Origin: Micropterix aruncella
Taxonomy: Eukaryota; Arthropoda; Insecta; Lepidoptera; Micropterigidae
DNA: 64,000 nt
Assembly: GCA_944548615.1 (NCBI GenBank)
Contig: OX155952.1
Location: 2,938,501 to 3,002,500, forward strand
Direction: 5' to 3'
The notes below the pieces were generated by a model. That model searched no databases and had not been told where the DNA came from. It was given only the letters and a program-made list of their open reading frames with translations. A program made the position numbers and the translations under genes. Position 1 is the first letter of the stretch. Each line of letters opens with the position of its first letter. This document shows positions 1 to 11,720 of the stretch, piece by piece.

Positions 1-92
1 GTCTACTGTTATAACATTTCTATACATACAGACTATTTCATAAAATTCATTCGGATATATAAACATATGCGAAAGTTTAAATATTTGAAAGA

Positions 93-124
<32 letters not shown>

Positions 125-640
125 TAGAGAGAAAGGTTGTGTGTTAGCTCGTGTATGTATGTGTGTGTGTTTAGAATATGTTCTAGAATGCTCCAGAAGT
201 TTCCAGAATGGGAGAGGGGGAGAAAATAACATGGGAAGAGGGACGAAACGGAGAGAAGAGAGGGGAGGGGGCGGAACTCGAGCAGTACTGGTGACATTCA
301 GCTAGTATCGTAAAAACATTTAAATTATGACGGATATACCCTGTGTTTTTATAGCTTTCGCATAACTTCGGCATGACCATTGAATTTCTATTGATAAAAA
401 AGTATTGAATATCTTAAGGTAACACTAAAAATGTTTTTTTCTTGGTAACCAAAGCCTAAATCAAGAAAAGTTATAGATGTATAATATCATTTTATATAAC
501 CTTGTGGTTGATACCTCGACCACTAGGAATTTCTGTTCCAAAGAGCAGTATCCTTTCGGTTTAAATATTTTAGTGCTTGTAATTGTAATGCATGTGTCAA
601 GTAGCCTGTGTCAAGTAGATTATTATGGCCTGGTTTAATC
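1..640. other. Noncoding, AT-rich, with a GT/GA microsatellite
   Basis: No gene is recognisable here. A (GT)n run followed by (GA)n lies at about 92-130. The phrase around 183-215 (ctagaatgctccagaa) has a weak inverted resemblance to 31095-31140. The phrase around 450-475 (aaagcctaaatca) recurs near 31560-31585. These look like old repeat debris. Confidence 0.5.
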
Positions 641-644
641 ACAT

Positions 645-846
645 ATACTAACATATCCACAACGAGTAACTAAAAATATGTTGCAAATTTAAAACATAAA
701 TATTATTGTTAGTTATAGTAAACACTAAAATTAGTTAATGCTGCTTGACTAATATACCCACAACGGGTAACTAAAAATATGTTGACATTTTATAACATAA
801 TATTATTGTTATAGTAAACACTAAAATTAGTCAATGCTGCTTGCGC
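645..846. repeat. Tandem duplication, two copies of about 100 bp
   Basis: Two adjacent, slightly diverged copies share the phrases ccacaacg(a/g)gtaactaaaa, tattattgttatagtaaac and aatgctgcttg. The first starts near 645 and the second near 746. The copies differ by small indels. No function is visible. Confidence 0.8.
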
Positions 847-1429
847 AATATGACGAATGCTGAAATTGGACAAATTTGAATCACTCATAAATTATTTAAA
901 AAAAACCACAAAGAAAAATATAATTATTGCCAATTACTGATAACACAAGAAGCTAAATTATTGCGAATGATAAAACTGCCTCACAATCACAAGTCACGAG
1001 ACAATGTAAATATCAAATAAATCAAATTGTATAATGTTTGTGTGTAAGTATTTAGGGGTGTATTGAATTATGAAGACAATGGAAGGGGGCTGTGACCCCC
1101 TCCAGCCTGTTCTCTATCAAGTTGGATTTTTCGTATTACACGCACAAAAATAATTTTACCAGCCGTAATGGTGGAACGGAAATGGCTACACTAAATGTGT
1201 TGCACTCGTAAACCTGTAGGAGAAAGTCCCCTAATTCCGGAGGGCACCTAGCGTCGGACACTAATGGTATCTCGACAAGTCGCGGCGCGATCGATACAAA
1301 GACGTAGGAAAAGGAAAAGTGTACGCTTCCCCGCACCCTTTTCTTAATGTAGGATATATTCTGAGTAAAGTTTAATATATTCCAACAAAAAATCAATACA
1401 TTTAAAATTGTCGACCACCCGACTAGAAG

Positions 1430-1860
1430 GGAAAGTATCGTGAACGCACTTCTGTGTGTCTGTATGTATTGCTCCACAATAGCGCCCAAACGCTTAATCC
1501 GATTGAGCTAAAATTTGGTATGCAGAAACCATTTAGTCATAGCAAGAGTTGAAAAGTTGTGGTTGAAATCGGTCCACCAGGGGGCGCACTAGTCATATAG
1601 CATCCTCGAAATATTCGACTTAGACTTGAAATTTGGTACACAGGTGCCTTGTTGAGCAGAAATTACCTTGTGAAATTGTGTTTATACAAGCTGCTGCAAT
1701 AATAATATTTAAATTCCGCCATACATATTAATTAAATACTAACGCGGAGCCGCCTAAGGCTAGCCGGGAGACGAACCGCGACGCCTGAGACTGTTGTAAA
1801 ACGGAATATAAACGGGATCATCCGCCGGCTGGGAGACGGCGCTCATCGATTTTTTTAATT
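1430..1860. repeat. Dispersed repeat debris
   Basis: The stretch at 1470-1550 (phrase aaacgcttaatccgattgag) resembles 30205-30290 (aaacgcttgaaccgattgag). Such wording is typical of insect non-autonomous elements, including Helitron-like ones. A GC-richer block follows at 1740-1840. No termini could be set. An open frame on the minus strand across 1136-1489 has no recognisable domain and is not called a gene. Nothing else stands out between 847 and 2540. Confidence 0.4.
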
Positions 1861-2541
1861 AAATTATTATTCAGATGAAATCAGTCAGACACAACAGATT
1901 TTTATTGTGATATTGCCAAGGAAAAAATATTAAACATATAATCGCTACAGGGTAGCTAGCTACTCTTTTTAGACGTACTAGCTACTCTTTTTAAACTTAC
2001 ATTACGCTCAATTGCTGGGTGCCAATTGAATGGGCATAATACATGCGTGTTGTTTATAATAATATAAATATTTGAAGAAACGGATAGATATAGATAGATA
2101 TTTGAATAAACAAGAAGATAACCTAATAAATATATAACAAATTAAACAACTGCTGGGTGCTTTTTAACCGATAGCAATCTTTGGAAAGTTAATAATAACG
2201 TCTAACCATTGATTACATAGCATATTAGATTTCTCAATTTGGAACTACAGATTTGGCAGCTAGATTTTACTATGAAACGCAACGTGTAGATGGCAGTCAT
2301 AGTTTAAAAAAATTATTATTATTCTCTTACGTTGAGTATGGCAGCGTTCGTGGTAACAGTATTCCGGCGCACTTTAGATAGCGTCCCAAACACGCCTATA
2401 TGGTATCTCGAAATACAATAACAAACGACTTTTTAAATCATAGTTCTTATTATTTTAATATTATTTATATAAATATGTAAATTTTTATTTGGTATACAGG
2501 TATCAATACGTAATAACGCACTTGAAAGTTCGGATAAACTA

Positions 2542-2830
2542 ATGGCATTCTATATATCCGTATTATTACAGTGTGCCCAACCTCGAGAGCATGTATACTC
2601 TGAACACCAATAAGCAACTGCGTGGACACTCATTGAAGCTAAATAAGACAATTGCAACATCGAATCCCAGGAAATATTTTTTAACAAATCGTGTAGTGGA
2701 TGCTTGGAATGCGTTCCTAGAGGAAGTGATCAGTGCTATCTCTGCCAATAGCTTTTAAAACAAACTGGACATTTTTCTTAGTGCAAAACAGTCACAAGTT
2801 TAAAAACAAGTGCATGTGATATACACGCAT
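2542..2830 (+). pseudogene. Non-LTR retrotransposon (LINE) reverse transcriptase C-terminal relic
   Basis: The frame reading LESMYTLNTNKQLRGHSLKL, followed by RKYFLTNRVVDAWNAF, matches the usual tail of Jockey/CR1-like reverse transcriptases: RGHSLKL, a basic stretch, F.NRVV..WN.L. The frame opens after a stop at about 2541 and ends with a stop at 2756-2758. The rest of the polymerase is missing, so this is a 5'-truncated insertion. The 3' tail is AT-rich with TAA-type runs near 2855-2880. Confidence 0.7.
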
Positions 2831-2849
2831 CAGCCTTAAGCTGCGAGTG

Positions 2850-3540
2850 TATAATATAATAATAATTATTATTATTATTTCTGTGATGTAATCAGCCTAT
2901 ATAAAAAATGCGATAGATGGCACTTGATTTATTTATTTAGTTATTTATTTAAGAATTAATTACTATAAAACATTAATTAGCTTACAAAAATAACAGGAAC
3001 CGAATGGCAAAACCTTAACCTTTTGCTTATTTGTTTCTGTCGCCCAACTGGGACTAGCCCGTTCTAGGGTGGACAGGACTCCAATATTACAATCAAGTTT
3101 GCTTGATTGCTTGGTTGCCTACAAATGTACAAGTTTTAGTAAAAAGCTAATGACACTAAATTGCCCTAAAATGTGGTCTTCAGAATAAAATAAAAAAAAA
3201 TAATAATAAAAAAATATTAAAAATATATAATAAATAAAATGCAATTCCATTATTAAATCGGCAATAAATATAATATAAAATTCGATTAAATAATATAAAT
3301 AAAGTTATATGTGAGAAAAGAAAGAAACAGTCATTATTATTTAATATTATGTTTTAAGTAATATAAGATTTAATATAAAAATACCTAGTCTAAAAGTATA
3401 ATTCATTGTTGCGATTCACATAAAGTCAAATATTTTTTGGTAGTTAGTACAATGTTAAAAAATACTTAACATATAAGTTTAAAAATATGTTAGATGGATA
3501 ATTGAAATGTTATTGTTATCACTTGTTCAATTACTGAGTG
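2850..3540. other. AT-rich stretch with a LINE 3'-tail piece
   Basis: Positions 3000-3085 (phrases aaccttaacctttt, ccaactgggactagcccgtt) are an inverted copy of 13722-13800, so both are copies of one retroelement 3' untranslated tail. The rest is AT-rich with no coding signal. Confidence 0.5.
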
Positions 3541-3544
3541 TTTA

Positions 3545-3740
3545 GAATCATTCAGTCCTTTATAAAAAAACTATTCACTATCAATGTTATTATATGTAGA
3601 TAGTCAAATTAAGTGCTATCAGCACCATCTGCTTTTCGCCGGCGCAAAAAGGTTTCCAACATGTACTATGGAGTTGAGCAATTTAATAGCATATAAAATC
3701 TATGGTTTAACCTAAACCTTCAGCAGCAGCCCAACGCTGC
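3545..3740. repeat. Dispersed repeat shared with 51365-51510
   Basis: The copies share cagtcctttat near the start, then acgtactatgg-type and gagcaat(t/c)taata phrases with the same spacing. They are diverged and noncoding, and no terminal repeats were found. Confidence 0.55.
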
Positions 3741-4316
3741 TGAATAAAAACCCCTCGTAATTAATGCATTCAGTTAGAAGTGAAATCAACTATTGCTACG
3801 TATGGATATCGTAAATCTTTGCACTATCGTTTGTAAGCGCGCTGCGCAAATTTAACGATGCAATTGATTTATGGATATTTTTCCCGCGTTTGTTCACAAC
3901 ATGTTCGTTAAGAGGCCTATTACAAAATAGCGTAGGTATTCTTTTAAAATGAGTTTAAAAAATGAACGCATTTTTTTTTGGATGTAACTATAAAATATAG
4001 GATAAATAAATAAATAAATAAATAAATAACTATTCAACCCTGGGAGAAAACCGCGGCACTGAGCGCTCTTCTCTTGCGCAAGCAAATATATACACAATTT
4101 CTAATTGTTTTTTGCAGTGTTTTCTCCTTTCTAATGACAATAATTTATATTATGTCGTATTGCTAAAAGAGTGAACTTTAATATAGTATAAGTATTATAT
4201 AAGAATCTTATTTTATTTCTGAGAAAATTAGAATGATACAGGAAGTTTTTTTTTAAATTTTGTGTAATTGTAAGTAATGTATACCTTGGATATGTGGTCA
4301 AAAAACGAAAAAATAA
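3741..4316. other. Noncoding, with an (AATA)n microsatellite
   Basis: A short tetranucleotide run (aata/taaa type) lies at about 4005-4029. No coding or structural RNA signal is seen in the rest. Confidence 0.5.
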
Positions 4317-4525
4317 GGCCGCTATGGTCAACAAGAAGACATGACGGACATAAAAAAAAATAGTATACGGTTTTCGTTGTAGTGATATTACTGTATTAAG
4401 GAGCTCAAAGTTTGCCTTCCGAGCGTTTTACGAATAACGACTTTCGGAAAATGGGCTGAATAAGTAAATAATATTCGTTATATCTAAAATTAAAGGCCGC
4501 TATGGTCAACATCAAGAAATGGTCC
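4317..4525. repeat. Direct repeat of ggccgctatggtcaac, 178 bp apart
   Basis: The 16-mer ggccgctatggtcaac occurs at about 4317 and again at about 4495. Each copy is followed by a similar a(tc)aagaa segment. The spacer is AT-rich. This may be the remnant of a tandem duplication or the two ends of a small element. Confidence 0.5.
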
Positions 4526-6080
4526 AGGTAATTCAGTAATTAAAGTTTGTAGAAATCTCTTCATTTCTTGGAATTAGAACGCCAAAAATCCACTTTTCTT
4601 GCCTTTCTGGAAAAAATATGTGATAGGGCTCTTAAGAAAGTCGTTTATTGAATTACGGATTTCCGTACTATAGGCGAAGAACGGTTAGTTAAATTTAAAT
4701 GCCTTAAAATGATAGGGTGACTGGGCGATTCAGGTCTGCACGTCCTAATTCGAGTCGCGAACGAAGGACGTTCAAATTAACAACGTACCCGGAAATTAAT
4801 TTCATAACGTTAGTTAACGCGAAAAATGGCCAATTGTGTAGATCTACTCAAACACTTGGATAATGAGATAATGTGATGAGATTGCAGTTAAAATAAAAAT
4901 GGATTGAAGTTAAGGGCGTTAATACCCAGCTGTGTCTATCTTACCTACCAAACAGATTACGTTGTTGTAAGTTTTAATTAATACATATAAAAAATAAATA
5001 ATCGCAGAAATAGGACATTAGCTCGCTGGCTCACTCGCCATCTCGTAGGATAAATTAGCAACGGCAAGCTCGACTGTCACCTAAACTATAATTTATAGGA
5101 AAAAACAAATCTGAAATTTTATATTTGCTCGTTGCTCGGTAAGAGCTGTCTCACTTTAACAATTCACCATGCATATGGAAGCATTTCGGTATTGTGCATA
5201 TGGCTCGTTTGTTTCAAACCGGGTGCAGTGCGCGCATGCGTCTATAGTGTTCGAAAATTGCGAGCCATACGGAAGCAACGGAAAACACGTTAAAGAAATG
5301 AAATCGAAGACTATCGCGGTCGTTTGACGTTATAATTAGTATAATATTAAAAACAAAGTCAGTCCATAACAGGCTCAATTGCGTTTCTTCAAGAACTAAT
5401 ATCAGAAAATAGTTCACGCGAACGAGACAGAGCAGTGCGTTAGAGCGGAATGTAAAATGAACGATCATATCACAAAAACTACCCCACTGATATCATAAAA
5501 CCATCTGAATTAGTATAAAAGCAAAAAAGTAAGCCGGATGCACTTTGAGACAACGGTCACTAATGAATATCATGGATAAATTAGAATTTGACAGCCTCTC
5601 ACGCGAGAGTTATGCAAAATCTTTGCGACATCTTACAAGTATTGCAAAAGTGTGGAAACGCCGCCGAAAGCTTTGCGTGCCATGTGTGCTAAAGAAATCG
5701 CGGGTAAAAGCGCGGAACAAAAGAGCGATACAGCAAAATGAATGGTGGGGGTGAGGTTAGGGGCTGAGTCTCGTTTCGTAGCGTTCGATCGCGTACCAGC
5801 TGGTACTTCTTGGGAATCTCATTAGCCTGCACCGGCCCACGCAGCCCAAGAATTCGCTGGGATCGCGACCTTGACTTTGGCTGATCGATCGCCTTAACAT
5901 AAAACCTATTCATAAGCCGATCACGACACGTTCAAATGGAAAACGAGAACGAAATGAGAATCGGGAATTGAAAATCAATTAATTGCATTCCCCTTTTCTC
6001 TTGCTTGCTTGTGTGATTTTCAATCTCGATTCCGCCGAAAGTAGTGAGTGATGTGTATGAGGTATAAACGAAATTCTTTT
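4526..6080. other. No gene recognised; two small repeat pieces
   Basis: Positions 5298-5340 carry the phrase gaaatcgaagactatcgcgg, also seen beside the Penelope-type ends at 13829 and (inverted) 34045-34080. Positions 5385-5480 (gagcggaat, cgaacgaga(c/t)agagca) are repeated at 55555-55650. Short open frames at 5545-5754 (+) and 5689-5913 (-) have no recognisable domain. Confidence 0.5.
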
Positions 6081-6081
6081 T

Positions 6082-6130
6082 TAACCGACTTCAAAAAAAG
6101 AAGGAGGTTATCAATTCGGTTGCATCCTTT
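6082..6130. repeat. Fragment of a widespread insect repeat
   Basis: The phrase ttaaccgacttcaaaaaaag followed by gaggtt(a)tcaattcgg is a familiar short dispersed motif in insect genomes. Its parent element is not identified here. Confidence 0.45.
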
Positions 6131-6359
6131 TTCTTTTTAAATGTTTGTTACCTTATAATTCTGCTATTATTGAACCGAATTGGAAAATTCTTTGTTATTT
6201 GAAAGGATATACTTCTAGATTGGTCCCATTTTAATCAAAATCCTGGTCTGATGATGGGATCCATGAGGATTTGAGGAAACTCCTCAAATATTATCACATG
6301 AAGTTGAAAATTTACATGGTGGTTCAATTTCGATGACAATGCATTTTTTTTAATGGTAA

Positions 6360-6765
6360 GCATGACCTGATTCTACACCCTGGGTTGGCTCCCGACGAGA
6401 AGACTTCTCAACGGTCAAAGGCACAGATACGAAATTTTGTATATGCATTCAATTACGACAGCCCGTTTTAAGTTTTACCAAGACAGGACTGCGGCACCCA
6501 GGGTTGGCTTCCAACGAGGGAACTCATCAACGGCCAACAATACAAACACAACATTTTGTTTACGCATTTAATTATGATAGCTCGTTCTAAGTATTGCCAT
6601 GACATGGCTGCTGCACTGCTGCAAATGAGGACTGCGGCACCCAGGGTTGGTTTCCAACGAGATAACTCCTCAACGGTCAACAGCACAGACACAAAATTTT
6701 GAATACGCATTCAATTATGACAGCCCGTTCTAAGTATCACCATGACATGGTTGCTGCACTTATAT
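6360..6765. repeat. Imperfect tandem repeat, three units of about 120-140 bp
   Basis: The phrase acccagggttggcttccaac (variants) occurs near 6378, 6497 and 6640. Each is followed by ctcaacggtcaa, acaaaattttg, a cgcattcaattatgaca segment and agcccgttctaag. Units differ in length because the second carries an extra gctgctgcactgctgcaaat-type segment. No coding role is seen. Confidence 0.8.
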
Positions 6766-6845
6766 ATAAAAAAAAGTTTTTTTTTGTTACAACGTCTATT
6801 ATTTATTTGAAAGACATGGTGGCATTATGTATCCTATTATGTATG

Positions 6846-7146
6846 TCATTGGAATATAATATCGTTCAAATGTCCGCCGCAGTTTCGCACGGTGGCACGG
6901 ATCCGAGAGGTCCAATTTTCAATGACTGCCTCGTAGATCAGGCTAAATTTGAGCGATAACCTAGCTTATGTTGAATTTGAGGGCATCGGTCGATTGCGGC
7001 TTATTGGTATAAACCTGCGACTTCAGAAAACCCCACAAGAAAAGTCTAGCGGGGTCGAATCGCAATATCTTGGTGGCCAATTCACGTCACCTCTGCGAGG
7101 AATAGACATGCACCAACGAACACTCTTTTCGATAATAAAGTTTTAA
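6846..7146 (-). pseudogene. Tc1/mariner-type transposase C-terminal relic
   Basis: The minus strand reads RRGDVNWPPRYCDSTPLDF, then after a one-base shift LWGFLKSQVYTNKPQ, then STDALKFNIS, and ends CGGHLNDIIFQ before a stop at 6846-6848. WPPR(S/Y)CD.TPLDFFLWG..KS.VY is the C-terminal part of IS630/Tc1/mariner transposases. The last catalytic acid falls in the TPLD(F) region. The frame carries a one-base deletion near the DFF codons and internal stops after NIS and in the following Q-rich part, so it is dead. The N-terminal two thirds is absent. Confidence 0.75.
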
Positions 7147-7205
7147 CGTGCTGCTCAATCGTGTAACTTGCCATTGTGATATTTTTTTCTAAAATATCTC
7201 GCCCC

Positions 7206-7450
7206 ACCACAGTATACCGAGTTAGAGCAGTAGGCGCACCCCTCGAGTGGCAAGGCGTTGCGGGGATAGGGTGCGAGGGAAGTGAGCAGAGGGATACGTT
7301 ACGCTAAACGCCTGTGGTTAGCGTTACGCGCGGGTGGAGGTTGTCGAATTTCTCGGACGTTTGAATATCTGCGTCGGCGGAGTGGCGTCCGTATGCGGAT
7401 TTCGTTTAACGGCAGCACGGTTTGTGGTAAGCCCTAAGGACTGGTATCGC
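7206..7450 (+). mobile_element. TIR element family B, partial copy
   Basis: It starts at a CACAGTATACC terminus and continues with the family-B interior (gcattgcggga-like, gggtgcgag, gagcagaggg.tacg, acgcctgtggttagcgttacgcg), as at 28160-28330 and, inverted, at 10780-10970. The distal inverted terminus is not found, so the copy is truncated. Confidence 0.65.
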
Positions 7451-7639
7451 CCGCTTCGATTTTTTTAAAAGAAAAGAAACACGGGAAGAGGAAGAGTGTT
7501 CCTGCTACCGTTTTCCGCCACACTATTTAATTCCTGCCCTGAAATTCATTGGTAATCTGTAGTGTTTTCCACCATTAATAAAGGGGGGCATTGTTAGTGG
7601 CCTCGGCGTCACATCCTTTTTAGCCGTTAAAGGCCACGT

Positions 7640-7956
7640 CGAGATGTTCAATTCATCCCATATAAAAGTAGGTACCAACCGTAATTACATTGTCAGCTGA
7701 CTCGCGCTGCTGAATCCATTCCGCTGAGCGGACACCGAACGCAATAAGATCCCACGCATACAATTTCGACCTAATTGTACTGATTAAATGTGACTCCGCG
7801 GTTTTGGCATATTTGTAACGGTATCGTCGCGGAATAAGCAATTTCCATAATATTATTTTCTTACAATAATACCATACAATCAACTACTCCAGTATATGCA
7901 TTTCTACACTTGGATGCGTCACAAAATTAAATGCTAAAAATTTAACTAATAAAAAC
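7640..7956 (+). mobile_element. Retroelement 3' tail interrupted by a SINE
   Basis: Positions 7860-7956 (aatcaactactccagta, cacttggatgcgtcacaaaa, ttaaatgct) match the inverted sequence at 54030-54150, where the same tail follows a LINE reverse transcriptase relic. The tail resumes after the SINE at about 8193 with actatcatgatagctgtcatg, the equivalent of sequence at 54030-54055. The upstream part has no recognised coding. Confidence 0.55.
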
Positions 7957-8195
7957 ATGACTAAGTGGTTAGATCGTCTGATCTTACTAGTACATTGTAA
8001 GGTCCCGGGTTCGATTCCCGGCTGGGTCACCATTTACCGTTGGGATCAAATTAACGGAATTGCATTTTCAATTCTGTCGATTGAATGCAATAACAAGACA
8101 CACACTTACACACATGTTACACGCACACATACATATAAACACGTCAGAGTAGGGTTGGCTGAAAGAGATCAACAAACAAACAAACCAACAAACTA
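7957..8195 (+). mobile_element. tRNA-derived SINE
   Basis: The head contains Pol III box A-like (aagtggttagatcgtc) and box B-like (ggttcgattcccg) signals in a decayed tRNA-like fold ending gctgggtcacc. It continues with the family body (ccgttgggatcaaattaacgg, gaatgcaataacaaga, cacacttaca) and an (AAAC)n-type tail. It shares its body with 19808-20075 and 57655-58545. The insertion split an older LINE tail. Confidence 0.85.
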
Positions 8196-8595
8196 TCATG
8201 ATAGCTGTCATGAGGGCCCTTTCCGCTCGACTCTATACAAACGCCCGAAATCGATTGCGACGTTAATACGCATTTTAATATTGAGATTTGGGTTCATTTG
8301 AGATCACTAAAGTTAAAACTAAGATTATGTAGTGCCAAAACTTCGAAATTTCTATCAACATCCTAGTTATTAGCCCTAAAAAGCGTAAATTTTGCCTCAA
8401 TTTCACCTTAGTTTGGCGAGCCGTAATCTACTTTATAAATAATGAAAACTAAAAAATATTTCGAGGCAATCCTCGTACATGTAAAGATTAAAAATAATTT
8501 TACCTGAAGGTTCTAATGATAATGGTTTGGTCAAAAACATTTTTTCCTGAAACAAGAATTTACAAGAGCATTCGGTTTGTTTCCGTTTGAATACC

Positions 8596-8700
8596 TTGCT
8601 ATCTCTTTCGTCGTTCTACAAAGCGCTATCTCTTTCGTCGTTCTATCTCTCTCGTCGTTCTATCTCTTTCGTCGTTGCTATCTCTTTCGTCGTTCCACAG
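8596..8700 (+). repeat. Minisatellite of ctatctctttcgtcgtt units
   Basis: About five head-to-tail variants of ctatctctttcgtcgtt(ct) lie here. A short frame beginning ATGGGTGAG at 8719 follows but is only 20 codons long and has no support. Confidence 0.8.
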
Positions 8701-9744
8701 TCCCTCTCTTTTCAACAATGGGTGAGATGAAACAGCAAGCTTTTAAGACCACGCGCGGGTCGCAGTTGCGGCGTCCGTAAAGGTCTGACAGACTCCCATC
8801 GCAAAAAGAAACCATTGCTGTCTCGCTCTGGTGCGCGTGAGAATGTTGGTTAGTTCTCCGCGAGCCGTGTATTGTATGAAAAAATACTATGTATATTTTT
8901 ATCTAGTTTTACCTTTGGGTCTCTGAGACCTACATATTATATCAGTGGCAATGTTAAAAAAAACATATATCAGTGCAGGGTAAATATTACCTCAAGAAAT
9001 CGTTCATTGTTCTTATAGTTCCGATTCATAAGCGTTAAAAAAGATCATGCTCTTTGCTGATTCAGAGAAATGCGATTGTCAACAGATATTATATTGCATA
9101 AATATCTATTAATAAATTCAGTATCAAATTCGTGGAACAATTCAATGCAGGCATATTTAGGTATAAGTATGAACTAGCAAAAGATAAGAAAAGAAACATT
9201 AGGACTGAAGTCGACCATAACCTCTGGTAGACGAATTTCAAAAATATCATTCTATTGCGGAATATCATTCGACCCGAAACTACACCATCCGAAATAACGA
9301 AAGGAAATGAATAAAACATGGTAGTGGAATTCCGATCATTCAGTGCGCCCTATCGTTTTAGAAAGACATGCTGCACTTGGCTACCTGGAAATTATTCGAT
9401 AAACTCTTAGCGTTTATGAAATTGGTAATTATTGTTGATTGGCGCGTTTAGCAGCGGCAACGGAAAGAGGAGAGAGCCGGATGGGAGGGAAATTTGCCGC
9501 CGACGCGTGTTAAAAGGACGTTAAATTATTTTTTGGCTTTCTTGTGGGCATAAAGCGTCTGGCCAGCGCGGTAACCGGCGCCGCAGAGGCGGGAACGTCG
9601 CCGGGACGATCGATGTGGGCCTGCCCCAAGCCAATTATGTAAGAGAGCGACTGGCCTGGAAATTTGGACAGCGGCACAGGTGAAAATTCAATCATCTAGT
9701 TCAATATATCTAAATGTTCAGTGATGACCGCACTTCTACTAGGT
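8701..9744. other. No gene recognised; CpG-rich island at about 9430-9680
   Basis: The stretch 9430-9680 is distinctly more GC/CpG-rich than its surroundings (gccgacgcgtgtt, cgcggtaaccggcgccgcag). It is not a copy of any repeat seen in the window. It could be a regulatory or transcribed element inside the bunched intron. No open frame with a recognisable domain was found. Confidence 0.4.
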
Positions 9745-10690
9745 TCCTAATGGTTTCGTGCAGCTTAGGTGGTGTTAGTTACACTCTAGGTATATCATCT
9801 GGCTTGCTCAACTCACGGTTCAACTTCCATCTGGTAGCTTCCTCATAGAGGCGCTACCCCATGGCCACTGTGAGCTTCCGCCACGGCTGTAATCCTGCAG
9901 TCGGAGGCGGTTGGGATCAGAATATCGCGGATTCGAGGGAATACCTCGGAAGGAACAGGGCGGTTGGTGCACTATTCGGCTTGGGAGCTAATGTGCTCTG
10001 TTGCAAAGGCCACTAAGACCCATGTGTTTAGGGTCGGTCAAACTCACGGGTCAACACTCATCCGGCCTACACGCAGAATTGCGAGCCTGGGTAGGACTCA
10101 GACGTGCGGGCCAGTTTCCCCTAGGAGTCAAACTTTGGGCGCTCCTGGACGGTTTGCGCGCCGTGCGGCGTCAGCCAATCGATTGCGCATTCCGACCGAC
10201 AGCAGAGGGTGTCTAGAAACAGTACTGTCTCCTATAGAGCGGCGGTGGTTGTTAACCTTACGGCAACTGCTCTTGAAACGACCAATCGACTACACGATAC
10301 TAGGTGAACAGCCGGGCAAAAAATGCTGTGGTCTGCTATAGATTCGGTAGAAACCGTATCACCGCCACGTAGCGGTGATACGGTGGACCGAGATACATGG
10401 TGATACGTGGATACGAGAGGACCGCGCAAGCGACCTCGATCCGTAACCAGTCAGGAGGTAGGAGGTATCTTGATGGTTAATTCCAGACGGAGATATCCTT
10501 CCAAACTGGTAGTCAGCTTAACCGTTTACGCCAGGTCGCGCAAACGACCCGTGACCAGACCGGGGGACGGAGAAATCCGGCCGAATCTGGTAGTAAGGGC
10601 GGGAGGGCAACCTACTGGTTGCACTTCCTAGTGCCTCGCGGTAGGGCGTTGACCTCTTACGGGCGCATTGGCGAAGCTAGACTGTGGACT
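9745..10690 (+). repeat. GC-rich dispersed repeat family A, long copy
   Basis: It shares order and wording with 21640-22170 (same strand) and with 17875-18530 and 32390-33350 (opposite strand). Shared phrases include ggtcggtcaaactcacgg, gacggtttgcgcgcc, gtctagaaacagtact, ccagtcaggaggtagg, agacggagatatcc and gttgcacttcctagtgcct. No protein motif or terminal repeat was found, so class and termini are unknown. It abuts a family-B element at 10705. Confidence 0.75.
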
Positions 10691-10704
10691 GTGTTGCTCC
10701 TAAG

Positions 10705-10974
10705 TACAGTATACCAGACAGTAGCTTCTCTTAGAACAAAATTGAAATCAAAGCTAATACGTCACGAGTCGTAAGGGCTCGGATATGGTCGCCAGATGTT
10801 TTGCTACTGGGCGTAGGCAGATATCCGATCGCTTGAAAAGGTCGGCAGCCATTACCTGCCCGTAATGCGTACCGTTCGCGTTCGTCGTGGCGAACCCCTC
10901 TGCCCACATGCCTCGCAACGTCTTCCCGCATTGCCTTGTAGCTCGAGAGTAAAGCTACTGGGTGGTATACTGTG
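10705..10974 (+). mobile_element. TIR element family B, near-complete copy
   Basis: The left end ACAGTATACCAG and right end GGTATACTGTG form inverted termini. The length is 270 bp. The flanks TCCTAAG (10698-10704) and CCCTAGG (10975-10981) agree at 5 of 7 positions, consistent with a decayed 7-bp target duplication like the better preserved ones at 28152 and 50842. The interior has no open frame. Confidence 0.8.
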
Positions 10975-11012
10975 CCCTAGGTCTGCGTGATCATCCCACG
11001 GCTAAAATAATG

Positions 11013-11196
<184 letters not shown>

Positions 11197-11209
11197 TTAT
11201 ACCAGCCTG

Positions 11210-11720
11210 GGATGTCGAGTTCGCCCATTGTAGATGACAGCTCCAAAAATCGACCGCACAATGTATGATTACTCTATTACTGGTGTCGTACTTGCTAGAG
11301 TTGCGAAGGTAAATGATCAAGGAGTTCTCTTTAAATGTCAGCTTACTTTCAAGGAATACATATTATCTGATTTGTCGAAGTCTTCTTTTGAGTTACTAGG
11401 TTTCGTTATTCCTAACCTAGAGCATTTTCACAATGTCCGGGGTATGCATACATTATATAATTCAATTGTGAGAAGCAGATTGGAAACGAATGCAGTTATA
11501 TGGAATCCGCATGAGGATTTTTATATCACTATGTTGGAAGAAGTTCAAAAATGTTTCTTAGGTTTTGTATATTTTAAGCAATACGCATACTATTCTTATT
11601 TATACCCTAATAGTTTTTTACTAGGCATGGTGGGCTATAATTCCTTAAATTGCGTAGAGAAATGCTCACCATGATCAACGTTTCAAAGCAGATCTTATGA
11701 ACACAATATGGAATAATTTT
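11210..11720 (+). pseudogene. LINE reverse transcriptase C-terminal relic
   Basis: The frame reads VNDQGVLFKCQLTFKEYILS, then SKSSFELLGFVIPNLEHF, then LYNSIVRSRLETNAVIWNP and MLEEVQKCFLGFVYFKQYAY. D.GV.FD..LTF..HI, LGF.IRN, LYNSLVRS.LE...VIW.P and E.VQ..FLR are the thumb and connection segments of Jockey-superfamily LINE reverse transcriptases. After LGMVGYNSLN the frame shifts near 11645 (continuing LRREMLTMINVSKQIL). The polymerase core is missing, so this is a 5'-truncated dead copy. Confidence 0.8.

Noticed and set aside
1136..1489. 117-codon minus-strand frame with hydrophobic stretch
   Set aside because: No recognisable family, and it overlaps dispersed repeat debris.
7957..8035. tRNA gene candidates at 7957, 18972, 19808 and 57660
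   Set aside because: They have box A/B-like signals but no closing acceptor stem and share a common body downstream; they are SINE heads. Only 39591-39661 folds as a real tRNA.
8719..8780. ATG-started frame MGEMKQQAFKTT
   Set aside because: Only 20 codons, no recognisable motif, next to a minisatellite. A GTGAGA follows the ATG, but nothing supports an exon.
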